Part shown: positions 48,199 to 57,189 of the stretch, piece by piece | How positions within the stretch are numbered: the first letter of the stretch is position 1 | How the letters are laid out: the number at the start of each line of letters is the position of its first letter | Source of the DNA: Sphingobacterium arenae | GTDB taxonomy: Bacteria; Bacteroidota; Bacteroidia; Sphingobacteriales; Sphingobacteriaceae | Reading direction: 5' to 3' | Assembly (NCBI RefSeq): GCF_014692505.1 | Contig: NZ_JACNYK010000002.1 | Span: 744,001-808,000 of the forward strand | Length of the DNA: 64,000 bases | Translations under genes and position numbers: made by a program | Notes under the pieces: generated by a model | Told to the model about the DNA's origin: nothing | What the model saw: only the letters and a program-made list of their open reading frames with translations | The model's database searches: none

Positions 48199-48762
48199 AT
48201 GAAAATAAACATCAAGAAAAGCATAGCTTTCGCGCTCCTAGCTGTTGCGGGATTGACATACGCAACAATTAATGCCGATAGCTTTAATAAAAGAATGTCC
48301 AATGAATCTGAAATCAATAAAGAGGAACCCTTGGTATCCAGCTCTCAGCAGGTGCCAGATATAAAATTTAAAGACAAAAATGGGGACGAGGTGTCACTGC
48401 ATGCGCTGAAAGGGAAAGTCGTATTTATCAATCTCTGGACTAGGTGGTGTCCTCCATGTATCCAAGAAATGCCGTCCATCAATGAACTACGGAAAACCTT
48501 TAAAGACAACGATGATCTCGTGTTTCTGATGGTTGATTTGGACGGAGAAATCGAAACAGCAAAAAAATTCATGGAAAGGAAGAAATATGATTTGCCGGTG
48601 CATGTTCCTAACAGCGAAATACCACGTGAACTGTTTTCTGGCTCTATTCCGACAACGATTATTGTAGACAAGCAAAACAATATAGTGGGCCGACGGGTGG
48701 GCGGTGCGGATTATATGTCTCCGAAGATAGTAGAATCAATAGAAGGTCTATTAAATGAATAA
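48199..48762 (+). CDS. TlpA-like thioredoxin-fold protein
   Basis: A 187-residue exported thiol protein. ATG at 48199 gives a signal-like segment (SIAFALLAVAGLTYATINA); the frame start at 48166 adds only polar residues. The thioredoxin/AhpC-TSA domain follows with VVFINLWTRWCPPCIQEMP, whose CPPC is the redox centre, and a cis-Pro context in GSIPTTIIVD. It may reduce or transfer disulfides in the periplasm. It lies 234 bases before the sulfur genes and could serve them. Confidence 0.85.
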   Translation: MKINIKKSIAFALLAVAGLTYATINADSFNKRMSNESEINKEEPLVSSSQQVPDIKFKDKNGDEVSLHALKGKVVFINLWTRWCPPCIQEMPSINELRKTFKDNDDLVFLMVDLDGEIETAKKFMERKKYDLPVHVPNSEIPRELFSGSIPTTIIVDKQNNIVGRRVGGADYMSPKIVESIEGLLNE

Positions 48763-48932
48763 TTAGGTCAATGCCAATTAAAAAATATGATATAAATTGA
48801 ATACGAAGTTATCCAGCGCTTTCTAATCTAAAAGGTAATTGAAGGGCGTAAGTCCATTTCTCATGAATGAGCTATTCGCATAAATCTTGTCCGAAGTAAG
48901 GCAACATGTTCGTGAAAACAAATCGGAGCTTT

Positions 48933-48947
48933 TGTAACAAATGTAAC
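48933..48947 (+). promoter_or_regulatory. GTAAC direct repeat before the TauE/SafE gene
   Basis: TGTAACAAATGTAAC has two GTAAC units at 9-base period, 49 bases before the ATG at 48997. A nearly identical element lies before the rhodanese fusion gene. Candidate binding site of a shared regulator. Confidence 0.4.
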
Positions 48948-48996
48948 CGACCGTGTCGTTCCATTGGAGCACATTTGTATAGTTAATTAATAGCTT

Positions 48997-49794
48997 ATGG
49001 AAATTGCAGGTTATATATCATCCATTTTTATCGGTATTGCACTTGGTCTCATCGGCGGCGGAGGGAGCATTTTGACGGTACCGGTTCTCGTATATCTCTT
49101 TAATGTAGACACTGTGCTAGCTACCGCCTACTCCTTGTTTGTAGTGGGTACAACAAGTTTTGTTGGCTCGTTTACTTATTTCAAAAGGGGGTTGATTAAT
49201 ATCCCGACGGCCATCGTATTCGGTATTCCTTCCATAGGAGCCGTTTATCTCACGCGGGCTTATGTTGTTCCAGCAATTCCGGTTGAATTATTCCAGATTG
49301 GTGATTTCATCTTGACCAAGAATATGATGATCATGGTTCTATTCGCGATTTTGATGATCATAGCTTCTTACAGCATGATAAGGAAGGACGAGCAGAAGGT
49401 AGATGAAAAGCCTCAAGAGCAACAATTCAACTATCTACTTATTCTCTTAGAGGGAACGATAGTAGGTATATTGACAGGGCTTGTGGGTGCAGGAGGAGGG
49501 TTTCTTATCATTCCGGCACTTGTGATTCTGAGTAAGTTACCGATGAAAGAGGCCGTTGGCACCTCATTGATCATCATTGCTGCGAAATCGCTATTTGGAT
49601 TTTTCGGTGAGCGTAGCGAAAGTCTAATAAACTGGACATTTCTACTTGTTGTATCCGTTTTTGCTATCGTAGGTGTTTTTATCGGTATGCTTTTGTCAAA
49701 AAAAATTGACGGAAACAAATTGAAGCCTACATTTGGGTGGTTTGTGCTGGTATTGGGTATCTATATTTTACTTAAAGAAATTTGGTTAAAATAA
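48997..49794 (+). CDS. TauE/SafE-family sulfite/sulfonate exporter-like permease
   Basis: A 265-residue membrane protein with about eight helices in two homologous halves, each opening with the family glycine motif: GLIGGGGSILTVPVLVYL and GLVGAGGGFLIIPALVIL. TauE/SafE proteins move sulfite, sulfonates or related anions. Its place before a persulfide-dioxygenase-like enzyme, whose product is sulfite, suggests export of sulfite here. Confidence 0.88.
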   Translation: MEIAGYISSIFIGIALGLIGGGGSILTVPVLVYLFNVDTVLATAYSLFVVGTTSFVGSFTYFKRGLINIPTAIVFGIPSIGAVYLTRAYVVPAIPVELFQIGDFILTKNMMIMVLFAILMIIASYSMIRKDEQKVDEKPQEQQFNYLLILLEGTIVGILTGLVGAGGGFLIIPALVILSKLPMKEAVGTSLIIIAAKSLFGFFGERSESLINWTFLLVVSVFAIVGVFIGMLLSKKIDGNKLKPTFGWFVLVLGIYILLKEIWLK

Positions 49795-49804
49795 CTTTGG
49801 CTTG

Positions 49805-49819
49805 TGTAACCAAAGTAAC
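49805..49819 (+). promoter_or_regulatory. GTAAC direct repeat before the rhodanese fusion gene
   Basis: TGTAACCAAAGTAAC has the same layout as the element at 48933-48947 (13 of 15 bases shared) and lies 82 bases before the ATG at 49902. Confidence 0.4.
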
Positions 49820-49901
49820 TGTATAGGTAAAATCAAAGTCCGAACTTTACGTAGAATGATCGTAAAAGTTTTAAATTAGAAATACTTAAAATAAAAAGAT
49901 T

Positions 49902-51293
49902 ATGTTTTTTCAGCATGTATATGATAAAAGTCTGGCTCAGGCCAGCTATGTAATCGGCTGTCAAGCCAAAGGAGTTGCTATCGTAATCGATGCCCAACGT
50001 GATGTCGATGTTTATTTGCAGATTGCAAAACAAAATAATCTAAAGATTACGCATATCGCGGAAACACATATTCACGCCGATTTTCTTTGTGGATCACGCG
50101 AACTTGCCGCAGTTACCGGCGCCGAATTGTACCTTTCCGACGAGGGTGGTGACGATTGGCAATACCAGTTTGCGCATACTGGATTAAAGCACGGTGATAA
50201 GATTGCCTTAGGTAACTTGAGCTTGGAGGTGCTCCACACCCCAGGACATACACCGGAGAGTATTAGTTTTCTCCTCACCGACCACCCTTCAACGGATAAG
50301 CCGGTAATGGTCTTTACGGGCGATTTTGTGTTTGTAGGAGACGTCGGGCGTCCCGACCTCCTGGAAAAGGCGGCCGGTATCACCGGGACTCAGGAAAAAG
50401 GCGCTCAACAGATGCATCAGTCTATTCAGCGTTTCGCGAAACTGCCCGAATATGTGCAAGTTTGGCCGGGACATGGTGCTGGGTCTGCCTGCGGTAAATC
50501 GTTGGGCGCTGTGCCCAGTTCGACGATAGGCTATGAAAAAATCCGCAATTGGGCGTTCCAATATGAAAACAACGAAGAAGGCTTTGTTGAATCTCTTTTG
50601 GATGGACAACCTGAGCCACCGAAATATTTCGCCATGATGAAGCACTTAAACAAGATGCCACGCCGTTTATTGGTTGAGATACCAAAATACCCCAGACTAA
50701 GCAAAGAAGAGTTCCTTATGGCCTACCATAATGGACTAAAGATCATCGATACCCGAAACAAAGTGGATTTTGCTCGAGGATTTATTCCCCGTAGCATCAA
50801 CATTCAAGGTAGTAATTCTTTCTCTACCTGGATGGGCTGGTTATTAAGTTATGAGGAGCAGTTCGTGGTGATTGCCGACGATGACAAAATGGAAGACCTA
50901 ACTCGTAAACTGATGCGCATCGGCATGGACAACGTCTATGGCTATATTTCTGATGTCGATAATCTCGGTCTGGAGCTCCAGGTGGTAGACGTCATAGACA
51001 TCGAAACATTTAAAGAATATATTGGGAGGCAAGACGCTCAAATCGTAGACGTCCGCGGAGAATCTGAATACAAAACAGGTCATATTGAAGGAGCAGATCA
51101 TGCGTTCGTTGGTACCTTGCCACAGAATTTCGGCAAGATCAATAAAAACAAACAGGTGGTTATCCACTGCCAGGCAGGAGACCGTGCTACCATTGCTTAT
51201 TCGCTATTAAAGAAAAACGGTTTTGAAAACGTAAAAAATTATTCCGGCGGGATGAAAGAATGGAAGGAAAAGAAGAATGAAGTTACTAAATAA
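49902..51293 (+). CDS. Metallo-beta-lactamase/rhodanese fusion (persulfide dioxygenase-like)
   Basis: A 463-residue fusion. The N-terminal metallo-hydrolase has the iron-binding set of persulfide dioxygenases: THIHADFLCGS, HTPGHTPESISF, FTGDFVFVGDVGRPDLLE and WPGHGAGSACGKSLG. Two rhodanese domains follow: the first (about residues 260-345) lacks a catalytic Cys, the second (about 360-460) has the active loop HCQAGDRAT. The architecture matches CstB and Blh, which oxidise persulfides to sulfite and move sulfane sulfur. It sits between sulfur transporters. Confidence 0.9.
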   Translation: MFFQHVYDKSLAQASYVIGCQAKGVAIVIDAQRDVDVYLQIAKQNNLKITHIAETHIHADFLCGSRELAAVTGAELYLSDEGGDDWQYQFAHTGLKHGDKIALGNLSLEVLHTPGHTPESISFLLTDHPSTDKPVMVFTGDFVFVGDVGRPDLLEKAAGITGTQEKGAQQMHQSIQRFAKLPEYVQVWPGHGAGSACGKSLGAVPSSTIGYEKIRNWAFQYENNEEGFVESLLDGQPEPPKYFAMMKHLNKMPRRLLVEIPKYPRLSKEEFLMAYHNGLKIIDTRNKVDFARGFIPRSINIQGSNSFSTWMGWLLSYEEQFVVIADDDKMEDLTRKLMRIGMDNVYGYISDVDNLGLELQVVDVIDIETFKEYIGRQDAQIVDVRGESEYKTGHIEGADHAFVGTLPQNFGKINKNKQVVIHCQAGDRATIAYSLLKKNGFENVKNYSGGMKEWKEKKNEVTK

Positions 51294-51355
51294 TAAAAGT
51301 GGAACAGATGATTTCATGTAGTTTGATTATAATATTCAAATAAAGTAATTAAAAA

Positions 51356-51919
51356 ATGATAGAATTTCTAAGACAACCGTGGCCCTGGTATATTGCTGGC
51401 CCCATAATTGGGCTGACGGTGCCCGCCTTACTCTTGTTAGGCAATAAATCTTTTGGGATCAGCTCATCCCTCCGTCACATCTGTGCATCTTGTGTACCGG
51501 CAAAAATACCTTTCTTTCATTACGACTGGAAAAAAGAAGCATGGAATCTATTTTTTGTCTTCGGCATTTTCCTGGGAGGTGTATTAGCTGCTGTCTTTTT
51601 GGCTAATCCACATCCAATCGAGGTAAATCCGGCCCTAGCAGATGAACTGGCGGGTTATGGCATTACCAATTACAATAACCTTATCCCGGCAGATGTCATG
51701 AGCTGGAAAGCGCTGGTTACCCCCCGGGGCTTCATCCTAATTGTTGTCGGAGGTTTTTTGGTTGGCTTCGGCACACGATATGCGGGCGGCTGTACCAGTG
51801 GACATTCCATTATGGGGCTATCCAATCTTCAATGGCCGTCTCTTATAGCTACGATATGCTTTATGATTGGAGGTTTTGTCATGGCAAATCTTATTTTGCC
51901 CTATATATTATCACTTTAA
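51356..51919 (+). CDS. YeeE/YedE-family thiosulfate/sulfur transporter subunit 1
   Basis: A 187-residue membrane protein with about five helices. The family signature with a pore cysteine is present: [20 protein letters not shown]; a second cysteine pair lies near the N-terminus (HICASCVP). YeeE/YedE (TsuA/PmpA) proteins bring in thiosulfate or related sulfur. Half-length members are encoded as adjacent pairs, as here. Confidence 0.88.
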   Translation: MIEFLRQPWPWYIAGPIIGLTVPALLLLGNKSFGISSSLRHICASCVPAKIPFFHYDWKKEAWNLFFVFGIFLGGVLAAVFLANPHPIEVNPALADELAGYGITNYNNLIPADVMSWKALVTPRGFILIVVGGFLVGFGTRYAGGCTSGHSIMGLSNLQWPSLIATICFMIGGFVMANLILPYILSL

Positions 51920-51928
51920 GAAAATAAA

Positions 51929-52384
51929 ATGATGAATAACATAAATTCAAACGGAGAAAAAAAATCTAAATGGTACCACAACCTCAAATTTCTATTTGTA
52001 GGTAGCCTTTTTGGTATCCTGTTTGTAAAATCGGAAGTCGTAAGCTGGTTTCGTATACAGGAGATGTTTCGTCTACAATCTTTTCATATGTATGGGATTA
52101 TCGGTAGTGCTGTATTGGTCGGTCTTATCTCCGTTTGGATAATCAAAAAGTTCAACGTGAAGACTATCCATGGAGAAAAAATCACCATCGCTCCCAAGAA
52201 ATTTAATAAAGGCCAGATTTATGGTGGGTTAATTTTCGGTTTTGGCTGGGCGTTAACCGGTGCCTGCCCAGGCCCTTTGTTCGCCCAAATTGGTACAGGA
52301 GCGACTGTTATAGTAATTACATTATTGAGTGCTATCGCGGGAACATGGGTATACGGCTATTTTAGGGAAAGACTACCTCACTAG
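51929..52384 (+). CDS. YeeE/YedE-family thiosulfate/sulfur transporter subunit 2 (DUF6691-like)
   Basis: A 151-residue membrane protein with about four helices, the second half of the transporter pair. The conserved loop GWALTGACPGPLFAQIGTG carries the pore cysteine. It starts 9 bases behind subunit 1 and corresponds to PmpB in the bigR-type operons of Alphaproteobacteria. Two ATGs (51929 and 51932) are adjacent. Confidence 0.88.
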   Translation: MMNNINSNGEKKSKWYHNLKFLFVGSLFGILFVKSEVVSWFRIQEMFRLQSFHMYGIIGSAVLVGLISVWIIKKFNVKTIHGEKITIAPKKFNKGQIYGGLIFGFGWALTGACPGPLFAQIGTGATVIVITLLSAIAGTWVYGYFRERLPH

Positions 52385-52403
52385 CAAATTAGAAAGAAAC
52401 AAA

Positions 52404-52472
52404 ATGAAGGAAATATTGTCAAATCGAAAAGGTATTGGCGGTCACGCTAAAAAAAGAAAGTTGAAGAAATGA
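52404..52472 (+). CDS. Possible 22-residue basic microprotein
   Basis: A short frame behind the sulfur transporter pair encodes MKEILSNRKGIGGHAKKRKL and then KK before TGA. A purine-rich stretch (AGAAAGAAAC) precedes the ATG. It is 20 bases from the previous stop and could be translated, but is short enough to be chance or a decayed gene end. Confidence 0.2.
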   Translation: MKEILSNRKGIGGHAKKRKLKK

Positions 52473-52572
52473 AAAGCACGAACAGCAAACAAAGACAACC
52501 AGAGGACGAATATTCTGCATAATCCTACTTATGGTACGGTTTGTAACAACCCATTGCGATAAAGTGTAAAAG

Positions 52573-53052
52573 TTACTTCTCTAATCCTAGAAACTTAATT
52601 ATAATACCCAACTGCCCTAAATGATAAAGGTCATGATGGATAAGTCCCTCAATAAGATATTTAAAGCTGTAATCATTACGATAGCGTTCGCTAAGAAATG
52701 TATCGTCCTTGTCTGCTAAAATGTCAATAAGCGTATACAAGCTTTGGAAAAAGTCGTCCTTTAAATTCGTCCATCCTATTGCCATTAACTCATCATTCGT
52801 CCTCCAATTTTCGGGGCTATCTACAGTCAACTTGGCATCCATGTTTTTTAACTTCCTTATCGTTTCTATCCGCCATACCAATACATGGGAAATCATTTCG
52901 GCAACGCTATGCAGTTCCGGTAAGGGCCTGTTGAACACTTTATCCTCTGTGACGCTTCCAATCTTATTTTTGAAATTTTCATCTAACCAGTTTTCCTGCT
53001 CTTGGACGTCCTGAAGTTGAAGAATAATGTTTTGAATTAAGGTATTGCTCAT
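52573..53052 (-). CDS. DinB-superfamily protein
   Basis: A 159-residue four-helix-bundle protein of the DinB/YfiT type. Potential metal-binding histidines are in LHSVAEMISHVLVWR at about residues 47-61 and LIEGLIHHDLYHLGQLGII at about 133-151. DinB-like proteins include thiol transferases and hydrolases; the activity here is unknown. It is convergent with the sulfur operon. Confidence 0.82.
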   Translation of the reverse strand: MSNTLIQNIILQLQDVQEQENWLDENFKNKIGSVTEDKVFNRPLPELHSVAEMISHVLVWRIETIRKLKNMDAKLTVDSPENWRTNDELMAIGWTNLKDDFFQSLYTLIDILADKDDTFLSERYRNDYSFKYLIEGLIHHDLYHLGQLGIIIKFLGLEK

Positions 53053-53347
53053 GAGAATAAAGGTAGAATTTCACAACCGAAAATATAAAATTTTTGTAAA
53101 AAATCTTTAGCCACGTTATAGCACATGGTCTGCTCTTCAATAGCAAGTAACTAATCTTCTGATAAATCAGTGACTTACGGTTTTCGCTCTTCTTCATATG
53201 TCTTGGTGTAAATTTAACCGATTTATAATACTTTCATTTTGAAATAGCTCACCTCAAAACTGTCTAGATAGATCGGATAGGACATAAAATGTAAATTTTA
53301 GAGAACAGTTTTGACGCATTCGTGTTTAATCTTTAAATTCGCTGACT

Positions 53348-53641
53348 ATGACATTTCAAGAAATCATTGATCAAGACAAACCCGTACTCGTTGATTTTTT
53401 TGCAACTTGGTGCGGTCCTTGCCAAACGCAAGCCCCTATTTTGGACGAAGTGAAACAACGTGTTGGAGAAACAGCTTCTATCATCAAGATAGACGTAGAT
53501 AAGAACCCATCCGTAGCAAGTCTATACCAAGTGCGTGGTGTCCCCACCCTGATTATATTCAAAAACGGTGAGGTCCGCTGGCGGAAGTCTGGTGTCTTTC
53601 CTGCTGAAGAACTTGAAAGATTAATTAAGGAAAACGTATAA
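53348..53641 (+). CDS. trxA: Thioredoxin
   Basis: A 97-residue cytosolic thioredoxin with the active site WCGPC at about residues 23-27 (VDFFATWCGPCQTQAPILDE), the buried Asp in VLVDFF and the cis-Pro in VRGVPTLIIFKNGE. No signal peptide. It is monocistronic but lies near the sulfur genes and may supply reducing power there. Confidence 0.92.
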   Translation: MTFQEIIDQDKPVLVDFFATWCGPCQTQAPILDEVKQRVGETASIIKIDVDKNPSVASLYQVRGVPTLIIFKNGEVRWRKSGVFPAEELERLIKENV

Positions 53642-53950
53642 AGACTCTTGAATCTGCCGTGTATAACATCAAATATATTCATCACTTTTTCAGTTTAGAC
53701 TAAATAATATTTTTCCTTTTGAAATAGAGATGGCATCTTTACCCAGCAGGCTTCCTATAGCCTTATTTTAATAATTTGATCGCTCAAGTATAGCACGGGA
53801 TTATCAACCATCCCAAGATATGGCGATATTTCGTACACGACCGGTTACTACCATAAAAATCGAGGAATACTTTCAAATTGATTAAGTATATTGTAGATTA
53901 GTGCGAGAGCGTGTGAAAAATATATAGGGTATTATAAATTTATAAAGGAA
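53642..53950. other. Gene-free stretch, nothing recognised
   Basis: These 309 AT-rich bases between thioredoxin and an NTF2-like gene hold no ORF, RNA or strong hairpin that I can support. Confidence 0.4.
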
Positions 53951-54343
53951 ATGGAAAAAATAATTCAATCTTTTTTAGAAAACTTAACAACCAGGAATTT
54001 AGATAACCTTTGCAATTTGTTTGCCGAAAATATTGATTGGTTGATTCCCGGGGATCAAGAAAGGGCGAGCTGGTTAGGTCAACGAAAAAATAAAGAGCAA
54101 ATTAAAAGTTTCTTTGAAGAATTATGGCGAAATACTGAGCCTCTGAATGCAAATATTAACAACATCCTAAATAAGGAAAATGTCGCCATCATTTCTGGGG
54201 AATTTCAAACTAAAATGCTTAAAACAGGTAAAATTGTGGATTCCTTATTTTTTATCGAATTAACAACCGAAAATAATAAAATAGTTAAGTATCGGCTTCT
54301 TGAAGATAGCTTTGCAGTTTCTAAAGCCTTAACGCAAAAATAA
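53951..54343 (+). CDS. SnoaL/NTF2-like protein
   Basis: A 130-residue protein of the NTF2-like/SnoaL fold: IIQSFLENLTTRNLDNLCNL, FAENIDWLIPGDQERASWLG and the helix KNKEQIKSFFEELWRNTE. Members include ketosteroid isomerase relatives and many uncharacterised proteins; substrate is unknown. It is the second NTF2-like gene in the window and is not close in sequence to the one at 47591. Confidence 0.8.
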   Translation: MEKIIQSFLENLTTRNLDNLCNLFAENIDWLIPGDQERASWLGQRKNKEQIKSFFEELWRNTEPLNANINNILNKENVAIISGEFQTKMLKTGKIVDSLFFIELTTENNKIVKYRLLEDSFAVSKALTQK

Positions 54344-54535
54344 AAAATATCAACAAGAGAAACAAACTTCTCTAATTTTATAGATTTTGCAGGAATGGTT
54401 TTCAGCTGCGCATTGCAAATGAACCATTATCATCTCGAAAATGACTAGATTGACTGTGTAAAATTGATAAAGATAACTTAGTAGCGGCAAGACGAACCCG
54501 ATTATTACTAAAGACGACTAAAAAATATTTCTTTT

Positions 54536-54832
54536 TTACGCGGTCTTATAGTTAGAATGCTCCATGATTCGAGCATACACTTCGTCCATAAACAATACTG
54601 TTTCCAAGTTTTTATCAAACTTACGCTCTTCAAATAATAAATTATAGACTCCCTGCATTTTTAGAGAAGTAAAATTGAATTTTTCTAATTGTAACCACCC
54701 TGGCTTAGCATGTTCATTGCTAACCTTACATTCAATAATATGTAAATCGCCTTCTATTACGGTGCGATAGTTTACTTTTAGTTCTCTATCAGATTTGTCA
54801 GGAAACCTCAATACTACGTGTTTGTCTACCAT
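54536..54832 (-). CDS. Hypothetical protein
   Basis: A 98-residue soluble protein without a family I recognise. It is charged and mixed alpha/beta (VVLRFPDKSDRELKVNYRTV, then YNLLFEERKFDKNLETVLFM). It has clean codon structure and no overlapping gene. The upstream 700 bases hold a decayed frame on the same strand. Confidence 0.5.
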   Translation of the reverse strand: MVDKHVVLRFPDKSDRELKVNYRTVIEGDLHIIECKVSNEHAKPGWLQLEKFNFTSLKMQGVYNLLFEERKFDKNLETVLFMDEVYARIMEHSNYKTA

Positions 54833-55529
54833 ATCTTTATTTTTCTTAATACGTTAATATTTAGCAAAAAAATTACCTTTTCTTCTAGACCGACGTTCTT
54901 CAAAATGAATACTTTCACGATTGAAAATTAACTACTCTACTGCTGATAGTTGAGGCTCAGCCTACTGCACATTGATTTATACCATACCTTTTGGTACGGG
55001 TTTAGTGCAAATTGGATATTAAAAAAACAGATTCTCCCGTTAAATTATTTTGTATAAAACCGTACTTAAAGCCTTCATGATAATAGGATCGTAAATAGAA
55101 TTCATCGTCGGCGTTTGGTCTTTCTAAGTCCTCTGCACTGAACTCGTATGGTCGCGTAAGAAGATCTTTTGAAAGATTAACGTGTTACATTAACACAAAC
55201 TAATATCCCCTATCGTGTTTCCCCTTATTGCTGTTCAATTTTTTGAACTCGTCTCGTTTCAAGGTTTTATTATTTTCTCAGCTGCTTTTTATTTACGCGT
55301 TCTTTTTTGAATGTAAATCGACTCTAAACACATATAGATTACAAAAGCTTATGATTACTAACTTAAACTTTAGGTAGTCGTCGCATTAAGAGGAAATTAA
55401 GGAAATGCTTTTGACTTACACAAAAGTAAAAAAATATTTTACTATTCACATAACCTATTCATATAAAATGATTAATATGACATTATATACATAAATAAAT
55501 TATATAAACAATGTAAAATATTAATGTTT
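54833..55529. other. Long gene-poor stretch with a decayed frame
   Basis: A 697-base gap between two minus-strand genes. The only protein-like content is the start-less frame at 55002-55184. The rest is AT-rich with a small inverted repeat (GTGTTA/TAACAC near 55183-55197). Confidence 0.5.
55002..55184 (-). pseudogene. C-terminal remnant of an unknown gene
   Basis: About 60 codons on the minus strand read as protein: LLTRPYEFSAEDLERPNADD, then EFYLRSYYHEGFKYGFIQNN and a closing VFLISNLH before TAA. There is no start codon and a TAA lies in frame at the upstream end (55185-55187). Best read as the tail of a gene whose 5' part has been lost. No family recognised. Confidence 0.4.
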
Positions 55530-56072
55530 TTACTGTTGTTCTAAAATGGCTTTCAAATCACGCAACCCGGTTTCTAGATCTCCACCAATCATCTCTTCCA
55601 TATCCATAAATAATAACATGAAGTTCATCGGATAATTTATATGCCCGCTGAATCCCCAAACAACTTTTGTCTGGTTTTCATTTATCGTTTCTGTTGTCAT
55701 ATAGGCAGGCTCAATAGCCTCAAATGGTTTTATAAAGCGAAGTTCAAAATCAATACGTTCGCCTTCTGTGATTTTTTTAATTTCCTGTTCGCCCCAGCCA
55801 ACATCTTTTTTGCTGCTTTCCCAACGTGCTGTAAAACCAACCGTACCGTCAGTGCCTTTGTACGATTTTTTCATATGGGGGTCGATCTTGTTCCATTTAC
55901 TGTAATTATCTTGATTTTTCAGGTATTTAATGTAATCAAACACTTCTTGTTTCGGCTTGTCGACTATAACTTCCCGTTGTACAGCATAATCTTTTTTTAT
56001 GAACAATGCCATAATTAAAGGAATGGCAATTATAATTGCCAATGCTATCAGAATTTTCTTTACGATTTTCAT
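55530..56072 (-). CDS. Membrane-anchored SRPBCC protein
   Basis: A 180-residue protein with an N-terminal membrane helix (ILIALAIIIAIPLIMALFI) and a polyketide-cyclase/START-like SRPBCC domain: VQREVIVDKPKQEVFDYIKY, NYSKWNKIDPHMKK, WESSKKDVGWGEQEI and a final helix EEMIGGDLETGLRDLKAILE. These proteins bind hydrophobic ligands; the role is unknown. It is divergent from the hydrolase at 56181. Confidence 0.83.
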   Translation of the reverse strand: MKIVKKILIALAIIIAIPLIMALFIKKDYAVQREVIVDKPKQEVFDYIKYLKNQDNYSKWNKIDPHMKKSYKGTDGTVGFTARWESSKKDVGWGEQEIKKITEGERIDFELRFIKPFEAIEPAYMTTETINENQTKVVWGFSGHINYPMNFMLLFMDMEEMIGGDLETGLRDLKAILEQQ

Positions 56073-56180
56073 TTTTCATCTTGTTTGGTTTATTACAAAT
56101 CTAGCTAGATTTCAATCACTTTATTAACGTAAACTTTAAGATTTTGTTTTCTTTTGATTTCGTACATTTATCTTTTAATT

Positions 56181-57119
56181 ATGGAAAGCTCACCACCTAA
56201 ACATATCCACTATACGGTTTATGAACCGGATGAAATCGTTGTGAGAGGAGCCATTCTCCTATTGCATGGCATGCAGGAACACAGCGGAAGGTACACAGTG
56301 TTTGCAAATTATCTAAAAGATCACGGGTATGCAGTGATTGCATATGATCATACTGGTCACGGAAAAACAGCGAAAACAACAGAACAACTAGGTTTTTTCC
56401 ATAAAAAACAACCTGGTATGCTCCTGGTTTCGGAGGCTAGGCATATGGCGGAATTCTTAGCCTATCGCTTCCCGTTTGTACCGAGGATCCTCTTCGGGCA
56501 TTCTATGGGTTCATTCGTAGCACGTGTCCTGTTAAAAAAGTCTTCTTCCCTTTTTCACGCGGCCATCCTCATGGGAACTGGTGGACCGAACAGTACGGCC
56601 GCACTGTTCCTTCCGGTACTTTACTTCGCCAATTTAGTTTCTCCTAACAAACGTAGCCGATGGCTCAATCATCTATTTTCCTTAATCAACAACCGAGAAT
56701 TCAAACACGAGCACCCCAATGATGGTACCAACTGGTTAAGTGTAAACCTAGAAAATAGAAAAGCATTCCTAGCTGATGAACTCTCTGGCGTGGATTTTAG
56801 CAACAATGCATTTTACGGCTTAATAGCCCTCAATGTGGAAGCTACTAAATCCGATTGGGCACAAAATATCTCGCGAAACTTCCCTATGTTGTTTGTTAGC
56901 GGCAGTGCTGATCCAATAGGCAATTATGGCAAAGGTGTCTGCAAGACTGTCAATGCGCTGAAAGAAAAAGGTTTTGCGGAAGTAACCATCAAACTATACA
57001 CTGGTATGAGACACGAGATTCTTAACGAACATCAAAACAATGTCGTTTTTCTTGACATTATAAAATGGTTAAACCAAATCAATCCTAAAAAAGATATTAG
57101 AAAGCCAGATACTGTATAA
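56181..57119 (+). CDS. Alpha/beta hydrolase (monoacylglycerol lipase-like)
   Basis: A 312-residue serine hydrolase. ATG at 56181 is used; nine extra codons upstream (frame start 56154) are hydrophobic but unlike a signal. The family elements are clear: oxyanion strand GAILLLHGMQEHSGRY, IAYDHTGHGKTA, nucleophile elbow ILFGHSMGSFVAR, acid in FVSGSADPIGNYGKG and the final histidine in GMRHEILNE. This order matches monoglyceride lipases and lysophospholipases. It is monocistronic. Confidence 0.88.
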   Translation: MESSPPKHIHYTVYEPDEIVVRGAILLLHGMQEHSGRYTVFANYLKDHGYAVIAYDHTGHGKTAKTTEQLGFFHKKQPGMLLVSEARHMAEFLAYRFPFVPRILFGHSMGSFVARVLLKKSSSLFHAAILMGTGGPNSTAALFLPVLYFANLVSPNKRSRWLNHLFSLINNREFKHEHPNDGTNWLSVNLENRKAFLADELSGVDFSNNAFYGLIALNVEATKSDWAQNISRNFPMLFVSGSADPIGNYGKGVCKTVNALKEKGFAEVTIKLYTGMRHEILNEHQNNVVFLDIIKWLNQINPKKDIRKPDTV

Positions 57120-57189
57120 AGTTCAACAACTTATTACTACAGTTAACAGTTATTGCATTTACATCGTTGATTGATTTAAACTACCTGGA

